NCBI GenBank assembly: GCA_019426215.1
Contig: CM033401.1
Span: 7,507,134 to 7,571,133 of the forward strand
Reading direction: 5' to 3'
Length of the DNA stretch: 64,000 nt
Origin: Buddleja alternifolia
Lineage: Eukaryota; Streptophyta; Magnoliopsida; Lamiales; Scrophulariaceae
This document shows, piece after piece, positions 22,901 to 34,139 of the stretch (the first letter of the stretch is position 1; each line of letters starts with the position of its first letter). The translations under genes and the position numbers were made by a program. The notes beneath the pieces are model-generated. The model saw only the letters and a list, made by a program, of their open reading frames with translations, was not told the DNA's origin and did not search any database.

Positions 22901-23993
22901 ATGGAGGTTGCATGGAAAAAGCGAATATTACCGTCCCCCTGCGCAAGCCACTTTACCCGGGATTTTTGATACCCATGCATCTCCTCTTGTTTAAGTACCA
23001 CGTTAAATTTCGAGATGAGCTGTTTCTCAAGATCATGTAGGAAAGAATTTTCTCATAACGAAAGGCTCTTCTGTGCACCGGCAATCCTAGTAAGAAGGGT
23101 TTTTTTCCTAGCAAAAATGTTCCCAAAAGTAGTCTTATTCCACTGTTTCATTCTATTGGGCAATTTTCCCAAAGCTTCCTCGAGGGAACAAGATGAGTCC
23201 CAAATCTCTTGAATAACCGCCCCACACTCCTCATGCGTTGACCAAGCAAGCTCAAACCTAAAAGGTCTTTCCCGACATTGACCCAAAGGAAGATCGAGAC
23301 AACAAGTCAAAACCGGGTGGTGATCGGAGTGAGTTCTTGGTAAATTAAGGACCGTAGCCTCCGGATAAAGAAGGCGCCACGCCTCGTTAGCTAAGGATCT
23401 ATCGAGTCTCTTCCTAACCGTGGTTTGACCTCCACTAGTTCTCCTCCACGTAAATTTTGGCCCTTGGTAACCCAAATCCATGAGGTTACAGTCATTAATC
23501 ATGTCATTAAACCGGTAACACCTAGAAACACTCGTACCAATCCGTCCTCGCTTCTCATAGGAAGAACTCACTTCATTAAAGTCTTCGGTGACAAGCCAAG
23601 GTAGAGAATGTTGGGTGCTAATATTCTCTAAATTTCTCCAAAGGTTTTCTCTCGGACGAGAATGCGGACTTGCATAAATACTGGAATAAAGCCAACTAGT
23701 GTCTCTTTTCGGACCCACAATAGCGTGAATAGCTTGCTCCGCGGTTGAAATAACATCCACGTGGATTATATCCCTATTCCACAACAACCAAATACCCCCA
23801 GCCCGTCCCACTATCGGGGCCCGACAAACATCTGAAAACCCTAAGTTAGAGGAAATAGAAGCTGCCCGCTCCTCTGAAACCTTAGTCTCCACGAGAAAAC
23901 CACATCCAGGTGATGAGTAGCAATTATTTTGCGAAAATTACTACGAAAGGCACTATTACCTGCTCCTTGACAATTCCAAGTTAAAATCTTCAT
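19975..23993 (-). pseudogene. LINE-B ORF2 (endonuclease-RT-RNase H), broken
   Basis: It starts at ATG 23993 with MKILTWNCQGAGNS. The endonuclease continues to about 23160 (TEDFNE in place of the usual GDFNE, and SDHHPV). The frame breaks near 23890, 23040, 22800, 22220, 21540 and 20600. The RT has the LDLEKAYDKVNW motif, LRQGDPLSPYLF and the catalytic FADD. About 35 residues normally between motif A and the LRQGDP region are missing at about 22216-22225, a deletion that would abolish RT activity. The zf-RVT region is near 20740-20990 and the RNase H (NTDGS, EVDSK, ECADILAK) runs to the stop at 19975. It is a nonfunctional relic of a target-primed retrotransposon. Confidence 0.9.
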
Positions 23994-24147
23994 GGGAGAT
24001 GTAGAAATTTCACGAATCGTTAATGGGGATTCAATCACATCCCATCTCCATATTTCGTTCATCTGGGCTAACAACCCCATTGCCACCATGTGCTGCCGAT
24101 GTAATTCAGGAGCATTCAGCCAAAGATTGAGCGTGAAGCTCCTGTTC

Positions 24148-25165
24148 CTATCTCCAATCGGGTGCGTGAAGCTGATCTTCGCCTCTACTTGCCGGAATAG
24201 TGGAGTAGTCCATGTCACTTGCACACTCTTGAACATTAGTAGGAATATCCTTAGGTAATGTGGTTCTTCCATCATCTCCGCCTCCTGAGTTGTGTAACCC
24301 GTCCTGGGGAAGACTAGAATATTTTACTCGTTCTCCAAAACCCTCTCCCGATCCATCTGAATGTGATGAAGAAAGAGTAATTGGCGCCTGTAAGATGGGG
24401 GAGGCTGTAGCTAAGGGAGTTTTGGAAGTGGGAAGTGGTTCACCAAATCCCTCGGTTGGTTGGTCAAAGGGGGTCCTGCTCGTTTCCCCAAATTCAAACC
24501 TAATATTAGCTTTTGGTAAGTTTTCCAGCTGGTTGTCCTTATTCAAAAAGCATGGCTGCCCATATTGGTGATTGTGGATTTTGAAATCCTTGGGCCTTTG
24601 TTCACGCGCCCGGATTCCATTTCTTAACCCCAAGGTATTGGTTGAAAATCATCCATGGCCGTCCTGTCAAAATTTCTTCCACCTTTTCTTTTGTTTAAGT
24701 TTGATAATAAAACATCCAAATCCTAAATCCATTAGTTCGAATGCTCCTTTTAGTTTCCATAAAGTATCCACCTTTGCTGACATAATGTTATAATGCAGTG
24801 GTCTCCCTTCGAGTTTTAGGATGACAACTTCTTCCCATGCACTCCGAACCTCCTTAATGAAGTCATCTTGAAAGACAATCATGTCAAAAGGTGCAGTCTC
24901 CGTTGGTCCAATCACCTTAGCTAACCATGGCTGCCTTGTCGAAGTGAACGGGTTCTTTGCGCCTTTGGTTGTGGACGAGTTTGTCAAGATAGGAAGGTCC
25001 CTCTTTCAATACGTTCATCTCCTCACTAGAGCTTACCTTGGATCCTTCAACATCCATTGAGAAATCTGATTCTTCCGACTCCACAGACCTTTTCCTCACT
25101 TTTTTCTTGTTTCTTTCAACCTGATCCCTCTCTTCATTGGAGGGGAAAGGTGAAACCTTATCCAT
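24148..25165 (-). pseudogene. LINE-B ORF1 (DUF4283-like, frameshifted)
   Basis: It starts at the ATG at 25165 (MDKVSPFP). The reading frame shifts at least twice, near 24920-24980 and 24640. The middle piece has the plant LINE gag-like signature with LKGAFELMDLGFG, a DUF4283 hallmark. The third piece is low-complexity and Ser/Pro-rich, as ORF1 tails are. No CCHC knuckle was found, so it appears to be lost. Confidence 0.75.
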
Positions 25166-25442
25166 GGAAACAGAGAGCAACGGCTAGAGAGATGTCAGAG
25201 AACAAAACCCTAGAGAGAGAAAGATCCTTACCCCCTAGTTTATAATATCTCGTTTGATAAATGCACATAAGCAGTTACAAAAGATAGAGACAAATAAGAT
25301 AAAATTACATCAAGGTCAGATGAATAGAAGAAGAAGCATCAATATAAATATGAAATGATAGTAAAACATCAATATTTTACTTAGAAAATAATAGTACATC
25401 AATAATTGTTCTTTTGTAATTGTATATTAGATGTACTACCTA

Positions 25443-25699
25443 CGGGAAATTCTATGCTACACCGGTACCAATGATTCCGGTATAGTATATATTATTGGAT
25501 GATGGGGTATTTTAGTAAATGACCCCCCTGTTGTAGAATGACCCACTACGGGAAATTCTATGCTACACCGGTACCAATGGTCCCGGTGTAGTGTATACCA
25601 TTGGATGAGGGGGTAGTTTAGTAAATGATCCCCCCTGTTGGGGAATCCAATGGTGAATTATGGATCGAGACCTGATCTCGGTCCAACATAGAATGACCC
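25443..25699. mobile_element. hAT-type MITE with an internal tandem repeat
   Basis: Flanked by an 8-bp repeat ACTACCTA (25435-25442 and 25700-25707); copy A shows the uninterrupted site near 17900. It begins CGGGAAATTCTATGCTACAC, and this head is repeated at about 25550, so the element is a partial head-to-tail dimer. The right end in inverse (TGGGTCATTCTATGTTGGAC) is an imperfect TIR. It is related to 16890-17058. Confidence 0.75.
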
Positions 25700-26130
25700 A
25701 CTACCTATTATCTTTATTTTATATACTCATTGATTCATTCATACCAAAATCTATAAAATTGCAAGAAATGTCATATGTGCAGTGCGATTTATGATGGTGG
25801 GTTAAATTCCACATAAAATTGACTTGGGGCCCTAGCTGGCACATGTATATAGTTGGGCCTCACTCTTAAGACTACTACACCCACAAAACCATTTTTTGGA
25901 AATTAATGTGGCAAGAAATACAAGTCTTTAATTCTCATCCAATCAAATCCAAGTTGCCGATGAAGCCTAGTTCTATTAACAAAATTGAGGCCCCAAATTG
26001 TTAGGGATCTTGGATTCTACTCTTACCAACAAAATGTGGGTCTTAATCTACTTTTGTAGTACTTGCTAATTGATTGTCTGTTGATTATAACAGTTGATTG
26101 TAAAATATTAATATTTGATATTCATTACTT

Positions 26131-27696
26131 GTATCATGAATATAACCAAAAATTTTTTTTAAAAAAAGTCAAACCCAAGTTAACCAAATTATTTTGTATA
26201 GGTGTAAATCAATATACGTGAAGAAAACAGCCTTTGCGATATAAATAATGAATTGTAATGTACAAAAGAATTCGGGATTTACCAAATATCGATAGTGAAA
26301 GTTTGGACATTGTCTAGAAGAGAGGCTCGGTGAAATAGACTTATCTATTAGACTTATCTATTTATAAATTTATTAGTTGAACCATATGATTGCAACTGAA
26401 TAATGAGTTTTGACTTGTCCATTTTTTTTATTCATCAATAGTCATTAATAGTCTATTAGATAATTGTAATAGACTATTAATAAGCTTATTTGTAATTCAC
26501 TCCAAACTCTTATTAATAAGTATTGTAATTTATGTAAGCAATCCTTGATTTCTCAAATAGTTTCCCAATTGAATTTCCAAAAGTCCTCTCTCTCTGTCTA
26601 TTTGTGTATCTATTACAAAAAGTGTCGACTCAGAGCTAATACCTTTCTTAATTTGCTTAAGACAATATCAACACGACGACTTATTTAGAGAACCTTCCTT
26701 AGTATCTTCCCTAGCATCTTCAAGCTTATTTTCAACTCAAGTTGCCCATTTTCTAACTGAAAAACCTCATCTTATCTACTTAATTTAATTACTACTGATT
26801 TAGTTTCTAAGTCATTGAATTGAATAAAATAGTATCATAAGTTAAAATGTTGATATAAATGTGTATAATTTTAATTTAAAAGATCAGTGGAGATCTGATC
26901 GTGGTGATTACATGCTCCTTAGAATGTAGGAGGTGATCTGAATTCCAACTTAAAAATGTGGGGTTAGCCAGGGGTGATGTCGATGGGGCCCCAAGTCCAT
27001 TTGGGGAGCATCAACGGTGGTTTCGGAGAGATCTCACACAAACGTTTTGATGTATGACACTGGTATAACTTTTTTTTTTTAAATCGAATTTGGTCACACT
27101 CAATCAATCACAAGTCAAATGTTATATAACACTTATCTCATAATTAATCAATAAATGGAACTGTATACCAATCATAATGACGAATATAATTCTCTCAATA
27201 TGTGATTCACTCAGATTCGACCAAAATCCCGACTAGAATTTAACATCATCATCAAAGAAAAGCAAAAAAAAAAAGAAAAAAGAGAGTAGATTCTGGATAA
27301 CCCTAGAACCGGTGAACCAAAAGCATTTATTAACACACTTTATTTTTTTTATTACTAAAAGCATAACCAATTTCCTTTTACTTAACAATAATACAAATAC
27401 CAAAAGCAATTTCAGGTAAAAATACCCAACTGCATCACGAGACTCACAAGAGAGAGAGAGCCTTCTTAATTACGTCACCGCTGCTGACTTCCCTTTATCC
27501 ACTAAACATATTTAAATTGTAAATGGAGTAGGGCTATATATATATATATAACGTATACGTATACTCCACATGCAGATATAAACAATGTCATGGAGGAGAC
27601 TTTCAAATGATTTTTAGTCGTTTTTTAAGATGGGTTTGGGGTTGAAAATCTGTCTCTCTTTGTTGAATCTTTGGTGCCAAGGAATTGAGTGAAGAA

Positions 27697-27730
<34 letters not shown>

Positions 27731-27775
27731 ATATCTTTTACTGCCAAGAAAAGTTTACTACAGGATCCCACTTTC
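26131..27775 (+). promoter_or_regulatory. Intergenic and upstream region of the CTL gene
   Basis: No ORF of note. Closer to the gene are a TA-rich stretch at about 27535-27550 that could serve as a TATA region and a long (TA)n run at about 27700-27726, only about 50 bases before the ATG, so it probably lies in the 5' UTR. The true transcription start cannot be fixed from sequence. Confidence 0.4.
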
Positions 27776-29967
27776 ATGGCGATGATCAACACACAGCGGA
27801 GAAGTTCAAATAATGCACCAATTCAGACTCAAGATCCTCAAGAAACCCTTTCATCCACAAACAAGGTGTTTCTCTCTCTCTCTCTCTCTCAAACACAGAA
27901 CACACACAAATTGTTTTTCCTGAATTTCTTGTTTTTCTTCAATCTCTCTCTCTCTCTCTCTCAAACACAGACACTGTTTTTCTTGAATTTCTTGTTTTTC
28001 TGCAATCTCTCTCCCACTCACTCTCTCTCAATCTCTCAAACACAAAGACACTCTTTTCCTTTAATCTCTCTCTCTCTCTCTCTATCACAAACACATTGTT
28101 TTTCTTGAATTTCTTGTTTTTCTTCAATCAATCGGTAATACTGATTTCTGCATAATCTTCCGTTTCTCAATCGACTCACAACTAAAAACTCAATGCAAAT
28201 CTCACAGGAAACAAGTGCTCCACCGGTCGAGATGAGGACGGACAAACGCAGCTTCCTCAACAAGCTCTGCCAATACGTTTTCTACATCCACTTCATCTTA
28301 ATCACCATCCTCGTAATTTTCCTCACCGCCCGTGGTGTCATATCATCTGCCAAAACCCACAAATTCCAACCAAAGAAATGGTACTTGCCAATCCTCTCTT
28401 CAACAGCTTGCGGGGGAATCGTAGCATTCGCGTGGCATGCATTTACGAGCTTCAACCCTTCAAGAACCCTAAAAGCTACATTCTGGCTTAGCCCTCTTTT
28501 TACCTGTGCGTTTGGTATTTTACTCGTCTCTATAGGCACTCCAGGGAGTTTAGCAGCATCTGTAATTGCGTTAGTATCTTCCGTACTTCAATCCATATAC
28601 GCATGCTGGGTTAATCCAAGATTCGTGCATGCTAATAAGATACTAACACTTTCCATCACATATAATCCTCCAAAAGTCAGAAACACAGCACTTTTATCAA
28701 TCTTTATTAGTATCCTATATTCGTCTTTCTTGATATCGGGGATAGGAGGAGCCACCGCGACTAGAACTAAGATCGACAAAATATTCATTTTCCTATTACT
28801 CATAAGCTTAACATGGACGATGCAAATTATAAAGAATGTGATGCAAGTCACAGTATCACACATCAAATATATGCAGTTTGCGTGCGGGATAGAAGTAGAT
28901 TTCAAGGATGTAGTGAAAAATGCAGTTAAATATTCAATGGGGAGTATTTGCGTCGGTTCGATTATTGTTCCGGTGCTTGCTGTTATCTGTGGTGGGGCCC
29001 GGGCCGTGAGTTTGGTCTCGGGGGACGTAGATGAGTTCTTGTTCTCTTGTGCGGGCTGCTGTTTAGGAGTCGGGTCAAGAATTGTGGCATATGGTAATAG
29101 ATGGGGTTTTGTGCATGTGGGGGTGTACAATAAAGGGATAGTGCAGGCTTCGATGGATACTTGGGAGATGTTTAGAAGAAACGGCATGGAGAAGATGATT
29201 GATTTTGATCTCACTAGTTCGTTTTGCTTTCTGTGTGGGATAGCAGGTGGGTCGATATGTGGACTAGTGGGGGGTACTTGGACACTTTTTACAGAAAAGA
29301 AGTATGCAACAGAAGTGTCTATATATGCCTTCTTAACTGGATATTTCATGGTAAGGATGCAAATGTACTTCTAGTCCCGCGTCTTATTTGAGTTCGATAT
29401 TGTTCTAAATTTCAAAATTTGTTACACATTTGGTCATTTCTCCCGCTGAAAACAAACAGGATTTTCTATTACAGCTTCTTATTGCATCTCCTAGTGCAAG
29501 GGATTGATGAGTGACATTTGACAGAGAAAATTCCGACAAAATTGGACACGTGTCGCTCATTTGTGCCTTGCAACAGGAAATGCCTTTGGAAGCTGCAATA
29601 GAAAATCTCATTTACCCTGAAAAGGCCACGTAAAAGTCACTTGGCCATTTACTCCATATCTTGAAGTCAATTTCACATGGCTTTTGCCGTAGAAAAATAA
29701 AGTCCGTGAGAGAAATGACTAAATATGTCACAAAATTTGAAATTTGGGGTCAAAATTAGAATTCCCATAACGTTCGGGACCAAAATGCAGTTTAGACAGA
29801 ACTCTAACCATTTCTAACTTTCAAAATTGCAGAACAGGGTGGCTATGGCCCGTGTACAAGCAGGTGTTGCAGCATATTACGTCGCGTATGCAGAAAATCC
29901 ACAAAGCCAGCAATTCGACAGTACCATCCCAGATTATATCCGGGGACTAGAAAGATTACTAGCATAG
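27776..29967 (+). CDS. Choline transporter-like (CTL/SLC44, PNS1-like) membrane protein, 3 exons
   Basis: Exons: 27776-27865, 28208-29350 and 29833-29967; all junctions are GT-AG at phase 0, giving 455 aa. An ATG in the intron at 28193 gives a shorter reading, but the acceptor CTCACAG at 28201-28207 and the in-frame upstream exon favour the longer model. The N-terminus is hydrophilic. From about residue 50 there are around ten hydrophobic segments, for instance YVFYIHFILITILVIFLTA, LSPLFTCAFGILLVSIG and SICVGSIIVPVLAVICGG. The C-terminal third has the family stretch RWGFVHVGVYNKG and a glycine-rich segment SFCFLCGIAGGS. The closest known family is the plasma-membrane choline transporter-like proteins (PF04515). 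Plant CTLs are linked to choline handling and membrane trafficking; the precise substrate is not deducible here. No breaks are seen. Confidence 0.92.
27866..28207 (+). repeat. CT-rich minisatellite filling intron 1 of the CTL gene
   Basis: The 342-bp intron consists largely of three to four imperfect units, each a (CT)n run followed by AAACACA and then a TTTTTCTTGAATTTCTTG-type segment. This produces spurious ORFs on both strands. The polypyrimidine content may act as an intronic enhancer, but that is inference. Confidence 0.85.
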
Positions 29968-30036
29968 CAGTCACAAGAACTTTTCCTTCCAGTTCAAGTA
30001 CAATCCATGAATCTAAAGAGATAGATGCCTTCTTAA

Positions 30037-30266
30037 AATCTTCTTGTACATATGCACATGAGTAGTTACCAAAATTTACAGCATTGTAACGTTAAAGGAA
30101 CAAATAGTTTTGTGCTTCTTTCGTATTTGTTTGACCTTAGAGTGAAAGGCGAATCTTCTTGTACATATGCACATGAGTAGTTACCAACATTTACAGCATT
30201 GTAACGGTAAGAGAACAAATAGTTTTGTGCTTTTTTCGTATTTGTTTGACCTTAGAGTGAAAGGCA
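30037..30266 (+). repeat. 115-bp tandem duplication downstream of the CTL stop codon
   Basis: Two adjacent copies (30037-30151 and 30152-30266) beginning AATCTTCTTGTACATATGC differ at only a few positions. They start about 70 bases after the CTL stop codon, probably within its 3' UTR, and so may alter polyadenylation or mRNA stability. Confidence 0.9.
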
Positions 30267-30629
30267 ACTCCATTTGCTAATGTACCACTTCTCAATGACA
30301 TTGATTTACAAAAGCTTTTGCTTACGTTAAAGCTTTCAATTAGCTTCAAATCATGTACTTCATTCTATTGTTCTTAAGCTACCAAAAAATTAACAAAAAG
30401 CAACCAGGGAAGTAAAATAATACTGCAGATGAAATAATATAACTAAAAAGAAATAATAACTCGCATTTTAATAAGTTTTGCTTCGGTTCATCACATATTT
30501 AAATCTAAAACCTATACATCTTGAATGGAAAGAAAAATTGTAATCAAACAAGTATTTTTGTACTAGCTTTTCACATCCGAGGATGCAACAGGTATAATGA
30601 AAAAGCAGACCTTGTATATATCAGACAAG

Positions 30630-31882
30630 TCAAATGTGACCCCGGCCACCACATTCTGAACACATAGTATTCCCTGTTCCACCACAACCTGCATGGTAAA
30701 AGAGGAGATATTCAAGCTTCTTAACACAATAGTTGAATTCTAATGCTCGACTCAACAGAGCCTTATCTGTCATCCGATGTACAGATCCAATGCACTAAAA
30801 CTCATAAGCCCACAATAAGTAATCAATATTTCTTCAGTTCTAACGTCGCATCATAACATGTTTCATTTAATAGTACTACAATTGATAATAAAAGAAAACA
30901 AGCTGAAACTATTTTAAGAAATTACCTAAACATCGAACTTTTACAATGATTCCTTGACTCTCCAATATAGATTCAACATATAAGCCTGATCCAGAACAAG
31001 TAGTACAAAGAATAGCTCCTTTCGTCTGACAACTTGCGCATCGAGGGCTCTCTCCAACGTTTTTCTCATCCAGAGACAATCCGTCGGGCTTCTCGATTAT
31101 TTCCTCAGGAATTGGTTTATCATAACAAAATTTAGATTCATTACTACTTAACCTATGCACATTAGTAGCAGCAGCCTGCAATGATATAATTGTAAAGACA
31201 TAAATTAAACAAACACATAACTATGATTTCATATATGTCTTCAACTTTGCCCATCAATCAGCTCTTTAATAAAATTTGGTATAATGCATCAAAGCAACCT
31301 TAATTTCCTCAACTTATATTTGGTTACATATGTTGTGGTGCTAGATTTATGGGGCAAAAATCGGTGCTAGGTTTCAGTTCGTGTTTTTGACATTCATTGT
31401 ATTTTGTAACTGTTTAGTTAATAATGAAATTTTCTCTCCACTCCAGTGGAACGTAGGCAATTGCCGAACCAATTAAATTCTTGTGTCATTTAATTTTTAT
31501 GTTTTTATTATCGTGTTTGTTATAACAACAAATTATTTCCTCAACTTACAAAATGTATACATACACAAAAATGCTTATATTTGAGAAATGAAGGCTCTGC
31601 TAATTGACCAATTGAACATAAACCAAATTTTAAAGTAAAAGAATCAAAACCCTTTAATTAGATAAGCATTATAACTAGTTTCAGTGAATTAAAACATAAC
31701 AGAAATCTCGAATTAGAAGCACTAACCCGAGTGGAAAAGGACGAAGAAGAGAGCAAAACGGCGCCGTTGCGGTGAATTTCATAACCTATTTTGGGGAAAA
31801 ACCTCGAATTCCCGCGGAAATGACGATCAATCTTGGGTAATGATCCCATTGAAGAATGGGTAATTCTCAGAGCACATTCCAT
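30630..31882 (-). CDS. Small DnaJ-type zinc-finger (CxxCxGxG) protein, probably plastid-targeted, 3 exons
   Basis: Exons on the minus strand: 31882-31727, 31175-30926 and 30688-30630; GT-AG introns and consistent phases give 154 aa. The first about 52 residues are rich in Ser, Arg and Phe with few acids, compatible with a plastid or mitochondrial transit peptide (inference). The C-terminal half has four CxxC pairs (C98/C101, C109/C112, C134/C137, C145/C148). Three are followed by GxG turns, as in the DnaJ cysteine-rich domain: CTTCSGSG, CLGCGGTG, CSECGGRG. There is no J domain, as in the plant BSD2/LQY1/PSA2-like group of DnaJ-zinc-finger proteins, which act in plastid protein folding or assembly. 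I cannot say which member this is. Intron 1 carries a retroposed insertion (31317-31534). The gene is convergent with the CTL gene. Confidence 0.87.
31317..31534. mobile_element. Retroposed LTR-like fragment in an intron of the zinc-finger gene
   Basis: A 218-bp segment flanked by a 14-bp direct repeat ATTTCCTCAACTTA (31303-31316 and 31535-31548). The inside, with TAATGAAATTTTCTCTCC and a GTGGAACGTAGGCAATTGCC block, resembles the R-U5 part of plant LTR elements. The right end is AACAACAA. A long target duplication on an LTR fragment suggests LINE-mediated reinsertion of an RNA rather than LTR integration. Confidence 0.55.
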
Positions 31883-33743
31883 ATTTTTCAGGGCAAAATG
31901 AAAGAAGTGAAATTCGGCGGAAAAGCTTCAGGATTAACTATACTGTTTTCCTTTGTTCAAAAATATATAAAAACTTTTATTGTGTTTTCTGAATTATTTT
32001 TTTTATTTTTCTGCCTCAACAATGTTCGATGATTTCGAGGAACAGTTGGATTATTTAATGTTAGCATTTGTTTGGGAAAATCTATCTATTATTTTTTGAA
32101 CAGAAACGGTAAATATATATTAGGCTACGTCGGTCACAATTTTTAGAGCACCACGTTATCTAGTTCTTTGAATTTGTCGAAATTAATTTTTTGAAGGAGG
32201 GAAAGCCAATCCATTGAGATTTTTAATTTTTTCGGGTTAGATAATTTTCACCCACCCAATTGGTGCATGCAAGTTATATCAATAATATGTAGTCTACCCC
32301 CATTTGGCATAATTAAATTAAAAAGCCGCAAAAAACACCACAATAGAGTCCAAGAAGATGTGGTGAGTCCAAATTGGCTCTCGGTCAAAACGTTAAAAGA
32401 GGTGGTTTCCCAGATCCGACCATTCAGATCCAGTCATTAAAACGTCGGATCTATCCTTTGGGACAGTGGAGGTCGGCTCGATCTGAGGACAAGGGCAGCA
32501 AACGACGAAGGCAGGGTTGCCCGGTACTGCATAAAAAAAAGATTAGTGGACTTAATTCTCACAAGTTGGAGAAAAATCTATCTATTAGGGGTGCAATTTT
32601 AGGACACTATTTTTTTAATTTGCAAATAAATCCATTAATTTTTAATTTTGTGATAATTTTGGTCCTACGAAAATTAAAAAATTTGGGGGTTTTAGCTCGA
32701 TTTGGGAACTTTGACTTCGATTTGGGGATTTTAATTATGAATTTGGGGGGGGGGGGATTGCGTCCAACGTAACTTGATAAATACCAAATTGGAGGGAAAA
32801 AATCTAGCACCCCTAATATATAAAACCAATTTCCCCCCATTCATGTTAAAATTCCCACTTCCCCATGTACTTTGACTCGAGAGAACCTAATTAGTCGAGG
32901 AACAATTGCTCTGCCCATGGTGCTTATGGCTATACAGTTACCTCATCATCGACAATAGTCGTTAACACAATGTTTTGTGCTGGCAATTATATAAGAAAAT
33001 ACAGTTGCATTAATTTGTTATTAGTTATAGATTCACTAGCATTTGAACAATTGGTATCAGAATGAGATCTCGAGTTCGAGTGTTTCAGGTTGGTGCTTGG
33101 TGTTTATGCATTTATTGATATTTATTGTCAGCATTATCATTTGATTCAGGAGAACATACACTGGATGAGTATTAACCGTCAAAATCATGCCTTATATTTT
33201 CACTTACAATGGGCTAAAGACAAATTGTCCAACTTCTGACTTTGGACAATGATGAGTGTTTGATTCTAACAAAATTATAGTCGCTTGTCTCAATTAAAAT
33301 GCAATATTTTTTAGAGTTTTTAAAATAAAACTGCATAAAATTTATCTCAAAAAAAGTTAGCCGCCTTGGGCTTATAAGCAAGTAGGTGTCAAAATAGACT
33401 CAAAACACTAGCAAGTTGCCACTAAAATACAATAAATTAAGAGGAAAATTGCGATTTTAAGTGTAAAACTTTTGTCTTCGAAACCCCTCTCCTCATTCCT
33501 ACCTTATCTTTCTTGCTCGCGTTCCAAATAAAAAAAAAACGCACATACAAGTTAGTACATAATAATTCATAATTTTGACATAAATAATTTCATATACATT
33601 ATCTGTCCTTGTTCACAGAAATATATACATGATCTGTCATATTAGGCGCGTATTTGTATATATAAAATTTGTTGAGTAAAATTGTCTTTTCAACTTTTAC
33701 TTGCAAAAACTACAATAATTTATATATATATATATATATATAG
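31883..33743. other. Intergenic region with a possible LTR-element primer-site relic
   Basis: The DNA just above 31882 is the likely promoter of the zinc-finger gene. At 33052-33060 TGGTATCAG, followed by AATGAGATC, resembles a worn initiator-Met primer-binding site, but no LTR pair was found. A nine-to-ten G run lies near 32745-32756. No credible ORF. Confidence 0.4.
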
Positions 33744-34139
33744 GGTAAAATACACTTTGCCCTTCTAAAACTATGGCCTCGTAACAAATACTCCCTGAAT
33801 TGTTGAATAATACACTTACCCCCTTTCTAAAAATAGAATTATCTTAATTACCCTTAACCATTATTCTTCTTCTTACTTTTTTATTTTCCCACAATTTTTT
33901 TCTTTTTCATAATTTTTTTTATTAAATACATTAGTTAAAATTTATGCAATATAATAATTGACAACATTTTTAGCACTAACGTTAAATTAATTTGGTAACA
34001 ACATATTAAATTAATGTTTGACAAAATTGAAACAATACATTGTCACAAAATTAAATTACCCAAACAAATTTAATATCATTTACGTATATCTTAATAATTA
34101 ATGATATATATATATATGCACTTTTAATACTCTAGTTTA

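Larger units (their letters stand above)
19941..25336 (-). mobile_element. Full-length but decayed L1-type LINE (LINE-B)
   Basis: A complete plant LINE on the minus strand, flanked by a perfect 15-bp target duplication CATCAATATAAATAT (19926-19940 and 25337-25351). The empty site is recognisable in copy A near 17805. Layout on its own strand: about 170-base 5' UTR, ORF1 with a DUF4283-like domain, ORF2 with endonuclease, RT, zf-RVT and RNase H, and a short A-rich tail (AAAATAAAA). Several frame breaks and a deletion inside the RT make it dead. It differs clearly in sequence from LINE-A, so it belongs to another family. Confidence 0.93.
19168..26130 (+). repeat. Second copy of the direct segmental duplication (copy B)
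   Basis: Collinear with copy A (16042-19050). The length difference comes from a 5.4 kb LINE at 19941-25336 and a small hAT-type MITE at 25443-25699, minus the elements private to copy A. The copies are clearly diverged, so the duplication is old. Confidence 0.85.

Noticed and set aside
28193..28195. ATG inside the CTL intron as the protein start
   Set aside because: A clean acceptor at 28201-28207 and an in-phase upstream exon starting at 27776 give a better supported, longer N-terminus.
32374..32772. A 132-codon ORF on the plus strand
   Set aside because: No domain, ends in a poly-Gly from a G run, and lies in AT-rich intergenic DNA.
33721..33742. TA microsatellite as a regulatory element
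   Set aside because: Simple repeats of TA occur at many places; this one is just the insertion target of the inverted-repeat element.
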